A stretch of DNA of 64,000 bases, taken from assembly GCF_024400215.1 (NCBI RefSeq), contig NZ_CP053748.1, positions 3,224,001 through 3,288,000 on the forward strand. The letters run 5' to 3'. Positions 9,119 through 18,640 of this stretch are shown piece after piece. This DNA comes from Massilia sp. erpn. Its GTDB lineage: Bacteria > Pseudomonadota > Gammaproteobacteria > Burkholderiales > Burkholderiaceae_D. The position numbers and the translations under genes are program-made. The stretch's first letter is position 1. The number at the start of each line of letters is the position of its first letter. Under the pieces are notes generated by a model. That model was not told where the DNA came from. It saw only the letters and a program-made list of their open reading frames with translations, and searched no databases.

Positions 9119-11788
9119 TCAGCGGTTGGCCGAGAGCTGCGCCAACTGCTGGGACAGGTAATTCTGTGTGCTTTGCATCTTGGTCAACGCCACATCGAGA
9201 CGGGAGTACTGGTCGCGGTAGCGTTTTTCGATGCCTTCCAGGCGGTCGGTGAATTTCTCGCGCTGCTTGGCCACATCCTTGATGCTGTTATTGATGCCGT
9301 CGGTCTTTCCGCCGATCAGGCCTTTGCTATCCAAAATGGCCGTCGCCAGATTATTGAGCTGGTAGGCATAGCCTTGCGAGAAACTGACGGTGCCGCGATT
9401 GCCGATGGCGCCGCCAGTAATTTCAATCTTCAAGCCTTCGGTCGGACCACCTGCCGCGCCCGTCATGGTCTGGCCCTTGCCAACCACGGCTTGCCCGCCC
9501 AGGGTACCGGCCACGTCCACACCCGCCACCGGGGCGGCCGTGCCGAACAGGCTGCTCATGTTTGTCCCGCTGACATCGGCCAGGCCGATATTGGAGTCCG
9601 AGCCATAGCGGCTGGAGGCCAGCACCAGTTTGCCGTTGGCATCGATGCTGGCGGCAACGGTGGAGCCGGCCGACGTGAAAGCGGGCACGCCATTGATCGC
9701 CGCTTGCAAGACCTTGGCCATTTCCGCCGGCGTATAGGTGCCCGGCGGAATGGTGACCTCGGCAATATTTTTGGAATTGCTGGGCTTGGTGTCATTCAGC
9801 ACCACTGACCACTTGGTATTGGATGCAATGGTGGTGGTCGCAGCCAGCGGGTCGCTGCCGGTCAGCGCACCCTGCGAGGCCATGGTGGTGACGCTCAGAT
9901 CATAGGTGCCAGGCTTGGTCGCGGCGGTCGAACTGGTGAAATTAACCTGGGTATCGCTGGCCGCTCCGATGGCCGCAAACAAGCCGGCAATGCTATTGAA
10001 ATTCTGATCGATGGCTTTCTGCAGCTTGGTACTGTCGAGGGACATGGCCCCCTTCTGGTCGACGCTCAAACCGATCTGGTTCAGGGTGCTCAGATCGCCG
10101 GTCAGGCCGGTGATGCTGGTGCCCAGCACGCGCCGTACCTGGGATTGCACGGATTGCACCGTGGAATCGCCGACCAAGGGGCCGCCTTTCTTGGTCTCCG
10201 GGTCGTAAGCGGTCAAATCCTTGATCGATTTGTTCAGTTCGTTATACGCCTTAACGAAGCCTTCGATACTGGTTTTCAGGGACGAGCCATCCTTGCTGAT
10301 CGACAAGCTGCTGCTGCCGGCCTTGGTGACGGACAGGGAAACGCCCTGGATCGCGTCGTTGACCGTGGTATTGGGGCTGCTGACGGCAATGCCGTTGACC
10401 GTTAGCTTGGTGTCCTGGGCGGCTGCGCTTTGCACCATGTTTTGCGTGCCGCCGGGATCATAGCCGAGCAGGCTGCTCAGGGCGGCATCGGGCGGATCGC
10501 TGCCGTCGCCGTTGAGCGTGATCTTCATCGAGGACGCGGCGCCGGTTTTGGTGGAGGTCAGCACCAGGCGGTTGGCGGTGGCGCTGCCGTCCGAGATGAT
10601 GCTGGCCGTCACGCCGATGCCGGCCTTGTTGATGGCGTCGCGGATGCCCTGCAGCGAGTTATTGCTGCTGTCAATCAGCACGGAGCCGGAAGCCTGGGTC
10701 GCGTCCTGCGAAAAGCTGCCGCCCAGATAACTGCCCGAGGTACCGTCCACCAAGCCCGCGGCAGCGGCATTGGTGCCGCCCACGCGGATCTGGCTGCCAT
10801 TGGTCGCGGTCAGGCTGATACTGCTGCCTGCCGTCACGCTGAAGCCGCCGTTGACCGCGCCCGCAGCGTTGCCGATGCCGCCCGTGACGGCGGCGGCACT
10901 GCCGGAAACGGTTTCGGTGAGCGTGATATTCGAGCCATCGGCACGGGTGAATTTCAGGTCGCCGCCGGCGGCCGTGCCGCTGACGGTGATATTGGCGGCC
11001 GCCAGCGCCGTGGCCACGGCGCCCGGACCGGCCAGCGCGGTATCGATGCCGGCGGCGGTGACGCCGGCGCCCGCCGCCACATTGGCCCCTTGCGCTGCAA
11101 TCTGGACCCCGGCCACCGATAGCGTATAGGCGCCGTCGCCACCCGTGGCCACATCGCCAAAGGTGGCGAAGAGATTGCCGGCCGTCGAGGTGGCGCCTGC
11201 CGTGGCCGTGACCCCGGTGGTCGTGCTTTTGGCATTGATCGCCTCGGCCAGTGCCCTGGCGCTATTGGTCGTGCTGTCCGTGGCAATCGCTGTGCCGTTG
11301 AGCGAGAGCGAGCCGTTGCTGATGCCCGTGCTTAAAACGGCATGGCTAAGCGCACTGCCATTGAGGCCGAAATTGCCGCTGGTGGTGCCGAACTGGAAGA
11401 ACAGGGTGGTCTTGGCGCCCACACCAATGGATGAGGTGGTACTGGCCTGCCCCTTGGAAACCAGACTTTGCGCCTGAGCCAGCTGCGAGACATTGATATT
11501 GTAATTGCCGGCCGCCGCCTTGCCACTGGCCGTCGCTGTCAGCACGGATTCGTCGCCAGCCTTGGCGGTAAGCGACTTAAAATTGGCGACCGAACTGAGG
11601 CTGCCCAAGGAACTCTGGAACTTGGCGACCGAGCCGCTTAGCGTACCAAAAGCGCTCAGCTTCGCCTGGAAGGAGGCCGTCTTTTTCTCAAAGGCCGCCA
11701 GCGGGCGCGTTTCCACCGACATGAGTTTTTCAACGATAGCGTTGACGTCGATCGAACCGCCCGAACCAATACCTGATGTTGAGGCCAC
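9119..11788 (-). CDS. fliD: Flagellar filament cap protein FliD (unusually long)
   Basis: Filament-capping protein that folds flagellin subunits at the growing tip. The N-terminal region (GIGSGGSIDVNAIVEKLM) and C-terminal region (VKAYNELNKSIKDLTAYD; final coiled-coil KFTDRLEGIEKRYRDQYSRL) are diagnostic. At 889 residues it is much longer than the usual 450-700. The extra sequence is Ala/Gly/Thr/Ser-rich surface material after about residue 120 and again around residues 620-790. One segment (LSLNGTAIA...ALAEAINAK...TGVTA) resembles the flagellin IN motif that also occurs in FliC here. A sigma-28-like promoter lies upstream. Confidence 0.93.
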   Translation of the reverse strand: MASTSGIGSGGSIDVNAIVEKLMSVETRPLAAFEKKTASFQAKLSAFGTLSGSVAKFQSSLGSLSSVANFKSLTAKAGDESVLTATASGKAAAGNYNINVSQLAQAQSLVSKGQASTTSSIGVGAKTTLFFQFGTTSGNFGLNGSALSHAVLSTGISNGSLSLNGTAIATDSTTNSARALAEAINAKSTTTGVTATAGATSTAGNLFATFGDVATGGDGAYTLSVAGVQIAAQGANVAAGAGVTAAGIDTALAGPGAVATALAAANITVSGTAAGGDLKFTRADGSNITLTETVSGSAAAVTGGIGNAAGAVNGGFSVTAGSSISLTATNGSQIRVGGTNAAAAGLVDGTSGSYLGGSFSQDATQASGSVLIDSSNNSLQGIRDAINKAGIGVTASIISDGSATANRLVLTSTKTGAASSMKITLNGDGSDPPDAALSSLLGYDPGGTQNMVQSAAAQDTKLTVNGIAVSSPNTTVNDAIQGVSLSVTKAGSSSLSISKDGSSLKTSIEGFVKAYNELNKSIKDLTAYDPETKKGGPLVGDSTVQSVQSQVRRVLGTSITGLTGDLSTLNQIGLSVDQKGAMSLDSTKLQKAIDQNFNSIAGLFAAIGAASDTQVNFTSSTAATKPGTYDLSVTTMASQGALTGSDPLAATTTIASNTKWSVVLNDTKPSNSKNIAEVTIPPGTYTPAEMAKVLQAAINGVPAFTSAGSTVAASIDANGKLVLASSRYGSDSNIGLADVSGTNMSSLFGTAAPVAGVDVAGTLGGQAVVGKGQTMTGAAGGPTEGLKIEITGGAIGNRGTVSFSQGYAYQLNNLATAILDSKGLIGGKTDGINNSIKDVAKQREKFTDRLEGIEKRYRDQYSRLDVALTKMQSTQNYLSQQLAQLSANR

Positions 11789-11821
11789 AGCTTGCTCCTG
11801 AGAAAACGATAATATAGATGA

Positions 11822-11848
11822 TTATCGGCAGAATCAAACGCGACTTGA
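11822..11848 (-). promoter_or_regulatory. Sigma-28-like promoter of fliD
   Basis: Read on the minus strand: TCAAGTCG, 11 bases, then GCCGATAA. The -10 part matches the FliA consensus GCCGATAA exactly; the -35 part matches TAAAGTTT at 5 of 8 positions. It lies 34 bp upstream of the fliD ATG and downstream of the flaG terminator, so fliD-fliS-fliT can be transcribed separately as a late flagellar unit. Confidence 0.72.
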
Positions 11849-11923
11849 GAAGGGGATTTCCCGTTTTGTTTGCAAGGTGCAAGGCTTGCGTGGCCTTGCT
11901 TGCAATCCTCTTCAGGATAATGC

Positions 11924-11965
11924 AAAAAAGCCCCGGCTGCCGCCTCAATGGACGGTGGCCGGGGC
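11924..11965 (-). terminator. Intrinsic terminator after flaG
   Basis: Minus strand: GCCCCGGC pairs with GCCGGGGC (plus-strand arms 11958-11965 and 11930-11937), followed directly by six T residues. It lies 14 bp past the flaG stop and separates flaG from the fliD promoter. Confidence 0.85.
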
Positions 11966-11978
11966 CGGATGGCAGCCC

Positions 11979-12356
11979 TCAGGCTTCTTGCTGAATCAGC
12001 AAGCCCTTGGTACTGCCCAGCGACTTTGCCAGCTGCAGCGCCTCCTGGCTCGGGATTTGCCGCAGCACTTCCTTGGTACTCTGGTCGATGATCTTGACCA
12101 CAGTCCGTTTGCTGTCGTTATCGATGGAAAATTCCAGGCTCTGCGCACTGGCCTGCACGGATTTGTTCAGCTCCGCGACCGCGCTTTCCAACTCCTTTTG
12201 CGACGGAGCGGCTTCCTTGGCCTTGACGGCCTGCACGGTTTCCACGGCCGCAGCGGGCGGGCGCCCGGTGACGGCCTGGGCGGCTGCCGAGTCGGCTCCG
12301 CTCACGGGTCTGTCGTTTCTGGCAGGGGCGGCCGGGACGATCGAATCGATAGTCAT
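11979..12356 (-). CDS. flaG: Flagellar protein FlaG
   Basis: 125-residue FlaG-family protein, encoded between flagellin and cap genes in many polar-flagellated proteobacteria and thought to influence filament length. The conserved C-terminal half is visible: SLEFSIDNDSKRTVVKIID, then STKEVLRQIPSQEALQLAKS and a short GLLIQQ end. The N-terminal 50 residues are Ala/Pro-rich and poorly conserved. It lies between the fliC terminator and its own terminator. Confidence 0.9.
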   Translation of the reverse strand: MTIDSIVPAAPARNDRPVSGADSAAAQAVTGRPPAAAVETVQAVKAKEAAPSQKELESAVAELNKSVQASAQSLEFSIDNDSKRTVVKIIDQSTKEVLRQIPSQEALQLAKSLGSTKGLLIQQEA

Positions 12357-12370
12357 GATGCCTCCTAGTG

Positions 12371-12404
12371 AAAAGTTCCCCGACTGGCATTCCAGGCGGG
12401 GAAC
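12371..12404 (-). terminator. Intrinsic terminator after fliC
   Basis: Minus strand: GTTCCCCG pairs with CGGGGAAC around a 14-nt loop that can itself pair (CCTGGAATGCCAGT), followed by TTTT. It lies about 30 bp after the fliC stop, as expected for a very highly expressed flagellin gene. Confidence 0.85.
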
Positions 12405-12434
12405 CGGCTTTTAGCTAAATTGTTGCGCTAGCGA

Positions 12435-13898
12435 TTAGCCACGCAGCAGGCTCAGCACGCCGTTCGGCAGCGAGTTCGCCTGGGCCAGCATCGCGGTACC
12501 AGCTTGTTGCAGGATCTGACCGCGGGTCAGGCTGGCGGTTTCCGCCGCGAAGTCGGTATCCAGGATACGGCTGCGCGAACCGGACAGGTTTTCGGTCGTC
12601 GTGTTCAGGTTCGAAATCGTCGAGGCGAAACGCGATTGCAGTGCACCGTAGGCCGCGCGCTGGCTGTTGACGTTGGCCAAGGCCGCGTCAGCGATCTTGA
12701 TCGCCAGCTGGGCATTGTCGAAGTTGGTCACGTCGATCGTCGACACCGATTTCAGCGACGACGATTGCGTACCCGCACCGGCCAGACCCAGGCCGGAACC
12801 GGCATCGGTCACGGAGAAGCTGCTCTCCGAGTCGAAGGTCACGCGGCCATTCATCACGCCTGCCGTGGCGCTGGTGGCAGCGTTCAGGGCATTGCCGGTG
12901 GTGTAGGTGGCCATGCTGACGGCCACGTTGGCGCCCGTGATTTGAATGTCGTTACCGCTGGCATGGGTCAGCTTGATGCCGCCATTGGTCGAATCAAACT
13001 GGGCGGTGATGCCGGTGCTGGCCGATTTGGCGTTGATGGCATTGATGCCGGCGGCGTAATCGGTGGCGGTGGTGCCGCTGCCCATGGTGAAGGCGATCGA
13101 TGCTGCGCTGTTGGTGTTGTCGCCAGTGAGCGAGAACGTGTAGCTTTGGCCGCCGGTCAGCGACAGGTTGGCGTCGGTGCGGGCGGCGGCCGTCACGCCG
13201 GTGGTGCCGGATTGCTTGTTGATGCCTTCGGCGATGGTTTTGGCCGTGTCTTTTGGCACGGTGGCGCTCGACGTGACGGTGGTGTAAGTCGCGCTGCCGC
13301 GCACGCCGTTGATGGTGATGGCGGTGGCGTCGACCACGTTGCTGGTGGCGCCGATGGTGGCGGTCTGGTTGTTCTCGACGCGGTTGTCACCGTAAGTATT
13401 GGTCAGGAAGTTGGCGCCGTTGGCCGAGATCAACTGGTTGGCGTCAGCGCCAACCTGGAAGTTCGCGGTACCCATCGTGCCGTCCAGCAGTGCCTGGCCG
13501 TTGAAAGAGGTGGTCTGTGCGATACGGTTCAGTTCCGATGCCAGCTGGCCCACCTCGGTCTGCAGCGCCTGACGGTCGGATGCGGAGTTGGTGGCGTTGG
13601 ACGATTGAACGGCCAGTTCGCGGATACGTTGCAGGATGTCGCCGGAGCTCGACAGCGCACCCTCAGCGGTCTGGGCCAGGGAAACGCCGTCATTGGCGTT
13701 ACGGGCTGCCTGGGTCATGCCGCGAACTTGCGAGGTCATCCGGTCCGAAATCGCCAGGCCTGCCGCGTCGTCCTTCGCGCTATTGATACGCAGACCCGAG
13801 GACAGGCGTTGCAGCGAGGTGTTCAACGCGTTTTGCGAACCGTTCAGGTTGCGTTGCGAGTTCAGGGAGGCAATGTTGGTGTTAATAACTGAGGCCAT
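12435..13898 (-). CDS. fliC: Flagellin FliC
   Basis: Major filament subunit. The 487 residues have the conserved N-terminal D0/D1 region ([36 protein letters not shown]) and C-terminal D1/D0 region ([20 protein letters not shown], ending [11 protein letters not shown]). The central D2/D3 part, roughly residues 170-390, is Thr/Ala/Ser-rich and contains flagellin-IN-like sequence (ITINGVRG...[16 protein letters not shown]). The first copy of the N-terminal motif sits directly after the ATG. Two sigma-28-like promoters lie upstream and an intrinsic terminator downstream. Confidence 0.98.
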   Translation of the reverse strand: MASVINTNIASLNSQRNLNGSQNALNTSLQRLSSGLRINSAKDDAAGLAISDRMTSQVRGMTQAARNANDGVSLAQTAEGALSSSGDILQRIRELAVQSSNATNSASDRQALQTEVGQLASELNRIAQTTSFNGQALLDGTMGTANFQVGADANQLISANGANFLTNTYGDNRVENNQTATIGATSNVVDATAITINGVRGSATYTTVTSSATVPKDTAKTIAEGINKQSGTTGVTAAARTDANLSLTGGQSYTFSLTGDNTNSAASIAFTMGSGTTATDYAAGINAINAKSASTGITAQFDSTNGGIKLTHASGNDIQITGANVAVSMATYTTGNALNAATSATAGVMNGRVTFDSESSFSVTDAGSGLGLAGAGTQSSSLKSVSTIDVTNFDNAQLAIKIADAALANVNSQRAAYGALQSRFASTISNLNTTTENLSGSRSRILDTDFAAETASLTRGQILQQAGTAMLAQANSLPNGVLSLLRG

Positions 13899-13995
13899 GG
13901 TATTTCTCCAAAACGGGTGCTACTGGTTGGGCAATCTGCTCATTCACTTTGGCCCGCCCCGCTGTTCCGGGACGTTCAAGCCGCTGTTATTTGGG

Positions 13996-14022
13996 GTAAC
14001 GGTTGCCGTACGGGAAGCTTTA
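13996..14022 (-). promoter_or_regulatory. Possible second sigma-28-like promoter of fliC
   Basis: Minus strand: TAAAGCTT, 11 bases, ACCGTTAC. The -35 matches TAAAGTTT at 7 of 8 and the -10 matches GCCGATAA at 5 of 8, with the correct spacing. It lies about 98 bp upstream of the fliC ATG and is weaker than the upstream candidate. Confidence 0.4.
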
Positions 14023-14083
14023 GGGTGTTTTGGAGAGGAAAATCTGCAGCTTTCGCTCTAAAGCATGAAAGTGTCTGACCGCT

Positions 14084-14110
14084 TAAGCGGCGCGGTTTGG
14101 ACAAACTTTA
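14084..14110 (-). promoter_or_regulatory. Sigma-28-like promoter of fliC
   Basis: Minus strand: TAAAGTTT, 11 bases, GCCGCTTA. The -35 is a perfect match to the FliA consensus and the -10 matches at 6 of 8. It lies about 186 bp upstream of the fliC ATG in a 333-bp AT-richer gap (13899-14231) that holds no gene. It probably gives a long 5' untranslated leader. Confidence 0.65.
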
Positions 14111-14190
14111 GGGCGAAAAAATATATTTTTATTGAGAAAATTTATTGCGGAACACTGCGCTTGCGATAAGGGTGCTATCAAAAATGAAAT

Positions 14191-14225
14191 GCTGACTGCG
14201 GCGCCCATGGTGCGCCGCAGTCAGC
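14191..14225 (-). terminator. Strong hairpin terminator after the RTX gene
   Basis: A perfect 14-bp stem (plus-strand arms 14191-14204 GCTGACTGCGGCGC and 14212-14225) with a 7-nt loop, beginning seven bases past the RTX gene stop. On the minus strand it is followed by ATTTCATTTTTG, a reasonable U-rich tract. It insulates the RTX gene from the fliC promoters. Confidence 0.75.
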
Positions 14226-14231
14226 TTACCC

Positions 14232-17200
14232 TTATTCCAGTATAGTCTGCGCGACACCCACTACGCTAGCGATCTCAGCCGTGACGCCTGGCTCCACAAG
14301 AGGGGCGGAAGCCTGAGGGCGCGGGGCGTACAAAGCCAGTAGCTGCTCCGCCGTAAGGGATTGCCCATCCGCAAAAACGATCTGGCCGACGGCATGGGCG
14401 GCGGACTGGAATTGACTGGTAATGGTGACACTGTCATTGACACCATAGTCAATGATCAGGTTGCTGGCGCTGCGGGTCACCGCGCGCAAGCCGCTCGCTG
14501 CCAGATCCGCAAATTCCAGCGTATCCTGATGCTGCGCACCGGTATCGTAGAAACTGATGGTATCCACGCCTGAACCGGCACGCAGCACTACCCGGTCGTT
14601 GCCGTCGCCAGGAGTGATATTGTCATTGCCGCTACCGCCATCGATGCGGTCATCGCCAGCGCCACCGGTGATTGTGTCATTGCCATTGCCGCCGAAGATA
14701 AGGTCGTTTCCGTCGTCGCCCTGCAGCAAATCGTTGCCGTTGTCACCGTTGAGCGTGTCATTGCCGGCGCCGCCGGAGAGTTTGTCGACGCCTTCGCCGC
14801 CACTGAGCTGATCGTTGCCGAGGCCGCCAGACAACTGGTCGTCGCCCGCTTCGCCGAACAGGCTGTCGTTGCCGGCGCCCCCTTCGATGGTATCGTTGCC
14901 GCCACCGGCGCGGATGATTTCATCGCGCGCGGTGGCTACCAGCGCGTCCGCCGCATCGGTGAGCAGCAGCGGCCGCAGCGAGAACAGCTCGTCCGAGCTG
15001 ACGCTGAGGTCGGCGAATTTGAAGACTTTGACTTCGTTTTCGAGCGAGGAGAACTGGCCGAAGACAGTGAGCTGATCGCCATTGCCGTACTTCAGGATGA
15101 GATCGGCATTCACGCGCTGCATTGAAGTCAGGCTGTCGAACTTGATGTCTTCAAAGTGGACGGAGCGCATCGCACCGGCCCCGACTGCCGAATTGACTTT
15201 CAGGACGTCCTGCCCGTCACCGGCATGCAGCACCAGAATGTCGTTGCCGCCATCGGCTTCGATCGTGTCGTTGCCCGTGCCGCCATGGAAGGTATCGTTG
15301 CCGGTTCCGCCCCGCAGCACATCATTGCCCGCGCCACCGATGATGAGATCGTCGCCCGCATCGCCTTGCAGCGTGTCGTTGTCCAGGCCGCCCAACAGAG
15401 TGTCATTGCCGGCGCCGCCCTTTACCTGGTCATTTCCGGTTCCGCCATCGAGCCAATCATTGCCATCGCCGCCGGACAGGATGTCATTGCCATCTTCTCC
15501 GTACACCGTGTCATTGCCTTCGAACGTGCTCACCGAGTCGTCGCCATCGCCCGCCAGGATTTGCACGCTGTATTTCTGCACATTGGCCGTGTCGGCTGCC
15601 TGGCTCAGACGGAGAGGGTAGGCGAGATACAGCTCCTGCAGACTGTAGATTTTCCCGTCAGAGAATTCAAAGCGATTGGCTTCGCTGCCCGAGAAATGAC
15701 TGCCAACAGTAATCTGATCGCCGTTGCCATAGGCGATGATCAGATTGGTGTCCGATTTGTACAGGCCGGTCAGCCCCGTGGATGGAATATCGAGGAATTT
15801 CAGCGTCCAGATATGGCCGGGCGTGTAGCCGCTGGCATTGACCGTGTCTTGCCCTGATCCGGACTGGAAGACAAAAGTATCGTTGCCAGCACCGCCCATC
15901 AGCAAATCGTTGCCGGCGCCACCGTCGAGGGTATCGTTGCCATCTTCGCCGAGCAGCTGGTCATTGCCGTCGCCGCCAAAGAGGCTGTCGTCGCCAGCAC
16001 CGCCAAACAAAGTATCCTTGCCGGCATCGCCATACAAGGTGTCGCTGCCATCCTGGCCCAGCAGGCGGTCATTGCCATCTTCCCCATGCACCCAGTCATT
16101 GCCGGCGCCCATGCTGAAACCATCGTCGCCGCCCCCGGCATATACCCGGTCATTCCATTTGTTAAAGCCGAGATTCTCCAGTTGATCGGTGGTGCGCAGC
16201 GTGTAATTGGCGTACAGCTGATTCAAGTCCCAGCTCACGCCGTCGGCAAATTCAAAGCGCGTGACTTCACCCGCGTCGCCTGGGTAGTGGCTGGCAATCG
16301 TAATCTTATCGTTATTGCCATAACGGATAATCAAATCGTTGTTGACGCGTTCGAGTGCGGTTAAGCCATTCGATGCCACATCCGTGAAGCGGATCGTTTC
16401 AATATGCCCCGCTGTCTGGTCGACGGCATTGATCGTGTCCTGGCCGGAGCCGACGCGGAACACAAAGGTATCGTTGCCGGTGCCACCGGTCAGCATATCG
16501 TTGCCGGTCCCGCCATCGAGCGTATCGTTGCCGCCTTCGCCGTCAACAACGTCATCGCCGCCGCGCGTGGTGAGAATATCGTTGCCGGCCTGGCCTTTTA
16601 CCACATCCTTCGCATCGGTGAAGATCGGCTTGTCATTCCCCGTACTCATGACGTACTTACGCGTGGCCAGGAAGTCATTGAGCGAGTATGTCACCAGCTC
16701 GCTCGAGGTGGCCGATTTGCGGAATTGCAGGTGGGTGATTTCATAGCCGGCATTGATGAACATATTTTTGACCGTCACATCATGCTGCGGCCCCGAGCTT
16801 GGTCCCCAGTTGATGATCATATCGTCGCCGACACGTTTGACGTCGGTGACGGCGGAGAGATCGATGTCGCGGAAGACCAGCGTATCGATATGGTCCGCAC
16901 CGCCATCGCGGTTGTCGATGAGGGTGTTGAGCGAATTGGCGCCGATGATATAGCTGTCGTTGCCGCTACCGCCTACCAGCGTATCGGAGCCGTTATCGCC
17001 AATCAAGGTATCGTTGCCGGCATCGCCTTGCAGCAGATCGTTGCCGGCGCCGCCATCCAGGCTGTCATTGCCGTCCCCACCAAGCAGCACATCGTAGCCA
17101 TTGCCGCCGATCAGGGTATCGTTGCCGCTGCCGCCATCGAGACTGTCGTGGCCTTCGCCGCCGCGCAGCAGGTCGTTGCCGCCTTCGCCGGACAGGCGGT

Positions 17201-17690
17201 TATGGCCGCTGATCACGCTGATGTTGTCATTGCCCTCGCCGCCCAGTACCTGGATGCTGTAGGGAGTCGTGAAATGGGCCGTGTCGTCTCCGCTGCTTAG
17301 TTGGATAGGTGTCACAGACAGGATTTCTTCGGTGGTGAAGGTTTTGCCGTCGGCGAATTCGAAGTGATGGACCGGATTGCCGTTGAAATGTTTAAGCACG
17401 GTGATGCTGTCGCCATTGCCGTAAGAGAGCAGCAAATCGTCGCCGACGCGCGCCAGGGCAGGGCGTTCTTCCACGCTCAGGTCGCTGAAGCGGAGGGTTT
17501 TGCTGCCCGCGCTTTCGAGGATGGTGTCCTGGCCGTTGCCGCGCTGGAAGGCGTAGACGTCATGGCCGGCGCCGCCATTGAGCGTATCGTTACCCAATCC
17601 TCCATTCAGGGTGTCGTTGCCGTCACTGCCTTCGAGCAGATCGTCGCCATCGGTTGGGATGCTGTCAGCCAGCGCGTTCAGAGTTTGCAT
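14232..17690 (-). CDS. RTX (haemolysin-type calcium-binding repeat) protein
   Basis: 1152-residue repeat protein, probably exported by a type I secretion system. Blocks of calcium-binding nonapeptides (GGxGxDxLx, e.g. [20 protein letters not shown]) alternate with six copies of a module of about 70 residues of the type found C-terminal to such repeats ([20 protein letters not shown]...FEFADG). There is no N-terminal signal peptide; the C-terminus is short and hydrophobic ([13 protein letters not shown]), as in type I substrates. No protease, lipase or adhesin domain was recognised. AAGGAAA precedes the ATG. No type I transporter gene is in the window. It may be a surface-layer or biofilm matrix protein; that is inference. 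Confidence 0.9.
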   Translation of the reverse strand: MQTLNALADSIPTDGDDLLEGSDGNDTLNGGLGNDTLNGGAGHDVYAFQRGNGQDTILESAGSKTLRFSDLSVEERPALARVGDDLLLSYGNGDSITVLKHFNGNPVHHFEFADGKTFTTEEILSVTPIQLSSGDDTAHFTTPYSIQVLGGEGNDNISVISGHNRLSGEGGNDLLRGGEGHDSLDGGSGNDTLIGGNGYDVLLGGDGNDSLDGGAGNDLLQGDAGNDTLIGDNGSDTLVGGSGNDSYIIGANSLNTLIDNRDGGADHIDTLVFRDIDLSAVTDVKRVGDDMIINWGPSSGPQHDVTVKNMFINAGYEITHLQFRKSATSSELVTYSLNDFLATRKYVMSTGNDKPIFTDAKDVVKGQAGNDILTTRGGDDVVDGEGGNDTLDGGTGNDMLTGGTGNDTFVFRVGSGQDTINAVDQTAGHIETIRFTDVASNGLTALERVNNDLIIRYGNNDKITIASHYPGDAGEVTRFEFADGVSWDLNQLYANYTLRTTDQLENLGFNKWNDRVYAGGGDDGFSMGAGNDWVHGEDGNDRLLGQDGSDTLYGDAGKDTLFGGAGDDSLFGGDGNDQLLGEDGNDTLDGGAGNDLLMGGAGNDTFVFQSGSGQDTVNASGYTPGHIWTLKFLDIPSTGLTGLYKSDTNLIIAYGNGDQITVGSHFSGSEANRFEFSDGKIYSLQELYLAYPLRLSQAADTANVQKYSVQILAGDGDDSVSTFEGNDTVYGEDGNDILSGGDGNDWLDGGTGNDQVKGGAGNDTLLGGLDNDTLQGDAGDDLIIGGAGNDVLRGGTGNDTFHGGTGNDTIEADGGNDILVLHAGDGQDVLKVNSAVGAGAMRSVHFEDIKFDSLTSMQRVNADLILKYGNGDQLTVFGQFSSLENEVKVFKFADLSVSSDELFSLRPLLLTDAADALVATARDEIIRAGGGNDTIEGGAGNDSLFGEAGDDQLSGGLGNDQLSGGEGVDKLSGGAGNDTLNGDNGNDLLQGDDGNDLIFGGNGNDTITGGAGDDRIDGGSGNDNITPGDGNDRVVLRAGSGVDTISFYDTGAQHQDTLEFADLAASGLRAVTRSASNLIIDYGVNDSVTITSQFQSAAHAVGQIVFADGQSLTAEQLLALYAPRPQASAPLVEPGVTAEIASVVGVAQTILE

Positions 17691-17898
17691 AGTTAGTTTC
17701 CTTTAGGCAATGATGGTTTATTGATATTCATTTAAAACCATCAAAAATGTTACCTCAAAGAAACGTGAGTTGTTAAGTAAACCGATATATCGTTTGGGAA
17801 TAAGAAAGCCCGGAAAACCCGGGCTTTTTATTACTTCAAAAATGATAGTTTACGAGTGAGGGCAGTAAGAGAAATCGTGCCGTTGATGCTATGTCAAA
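17691..17898. other. AT-rich intergenic region with hairpin
   Basis: 208 bp of unusually AT-rich DNA between the RTX and PEP-CTERM genes. It holds the presumed RTX promoter, which was not pinpointed, and the hairpin annotated separately. No coding sequence was seen. Confidence 0.5.
17805..17831. terminator. Bidirectional hairpin terminator
   Basis: AAAGCCCGG (17805-17813), loop AAAA-C, then CCGGGCTTT followed by TTTATT. The A/T flanks allow termination on either strand. In the minus direction it follows the PEP-CTERM gene, whose stop is about 68 bp upstream. Confidence 0.75.
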
Positions 17899-18564
17899 CT
17901 ATGCTCTTCTTGAGCGTAGCCAAGTAATAAGACCTAACCCCGCAAGTGTCAAGGCAATAGTGCTCGGCTCAGGTATTTGTGTGCCTGGATTGGGCGGAGA
18001 GCTTGGTTGAACTGAAACATTTAGGCCAAATGACATAAAGTTAGTAAAGTCAACCCAATTGGTATTTTCGCGGCCGGACTTGATCAGGAAACTTACTTCT
18101 CGTGTCGCAGGGCGGACCGCATTCAGATAGTCGGTCACATCGGCGGTATAGGTATTATTCGCTACATTGTATTTTAGCGAGCTCAGAATATCAGTTGTAA
18201 CGATAGGTTGTCGGTAATAAGTGTTGCGATTTGTCCAATCCGCAGATGTTCCGAAGACTTGTAAGCCAAGCCCCCGGCCGCTGCCAAAGGGAGTAAAGGT
18301 CAGAACGGCGGAGGTAAGTACGCTCCCGGCCTCATACTCAGGTAGCAGAAATTTCTCAAAAAAGCGGTAATGCCCCCTATCGGCATTGCCAGCATAGGCC
18401 TTGCCTGCCACATCAAAATCAGCTTTGCCGTTGTCGTAGTTGGTCGTCCAGAATTTAGTGGCGGATAAATTGTAGGTCTGGTTCGTTGCAATAATGCCGG
18501 CGGTTGCTGAATTGGAAAAAGCAATTGCAGTAACGAACATGCCTTGAAGTAGTGAATTTTTCAT
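17899..18564 (-). CDS. PEP-CTERM sorting-domain protein
   Basis: 221-residue exported protein. An N-terminal signal peptide (MKNSLLQGMFVTAIAFSNSATA) leads into a beta-rich domain resembling DNRLRE/disaggregatase-type carbohydrate-binding modules (KFLLPEYEAGSVLTSAVLTF, YTADVTDYLNAVR). The C-terminus is a classic PEP-CTERM signal: IPEPSTIALTLAG, a hydrophobic stretch, then RSRRA. Such proteins are processed by an exosortase and often associate with exopolysaccharide. An upstream in-frame extension is an overlap of the neighbouring GGDEF gene and was rejected. The gene is much more AT-rich than its neighbours, suggesting recent acquisition. Confidence 0.9.
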   Translation of the reverse strand: MKNSLLQGMFVTAIAFSNSATAGIIATNQTYNLSATKFWTTNYDNGKADFDVAGKAYAGNADRGHYRFFEKFLLPEYEAGSVLTSAVLTFTPFGSGRGLGLQVFGTSADWTNRNTYYRQPIVTTDILSSLKYNVANNTYTADVTDYLNAVRPATREVSFLIKSGRENTNWVDFTNFMSFGLNVSVQPSSPPNPGTQIPEPSTIALTLAGLGLITWLRSRRA

Positions 18565-18640
18565 GTTGGATTTGAAATAAATAATGAAAATGCTAGTTTC
18601 ATTATATTTCAAATTTGAAATTAATGTTAATAAAAATAAA

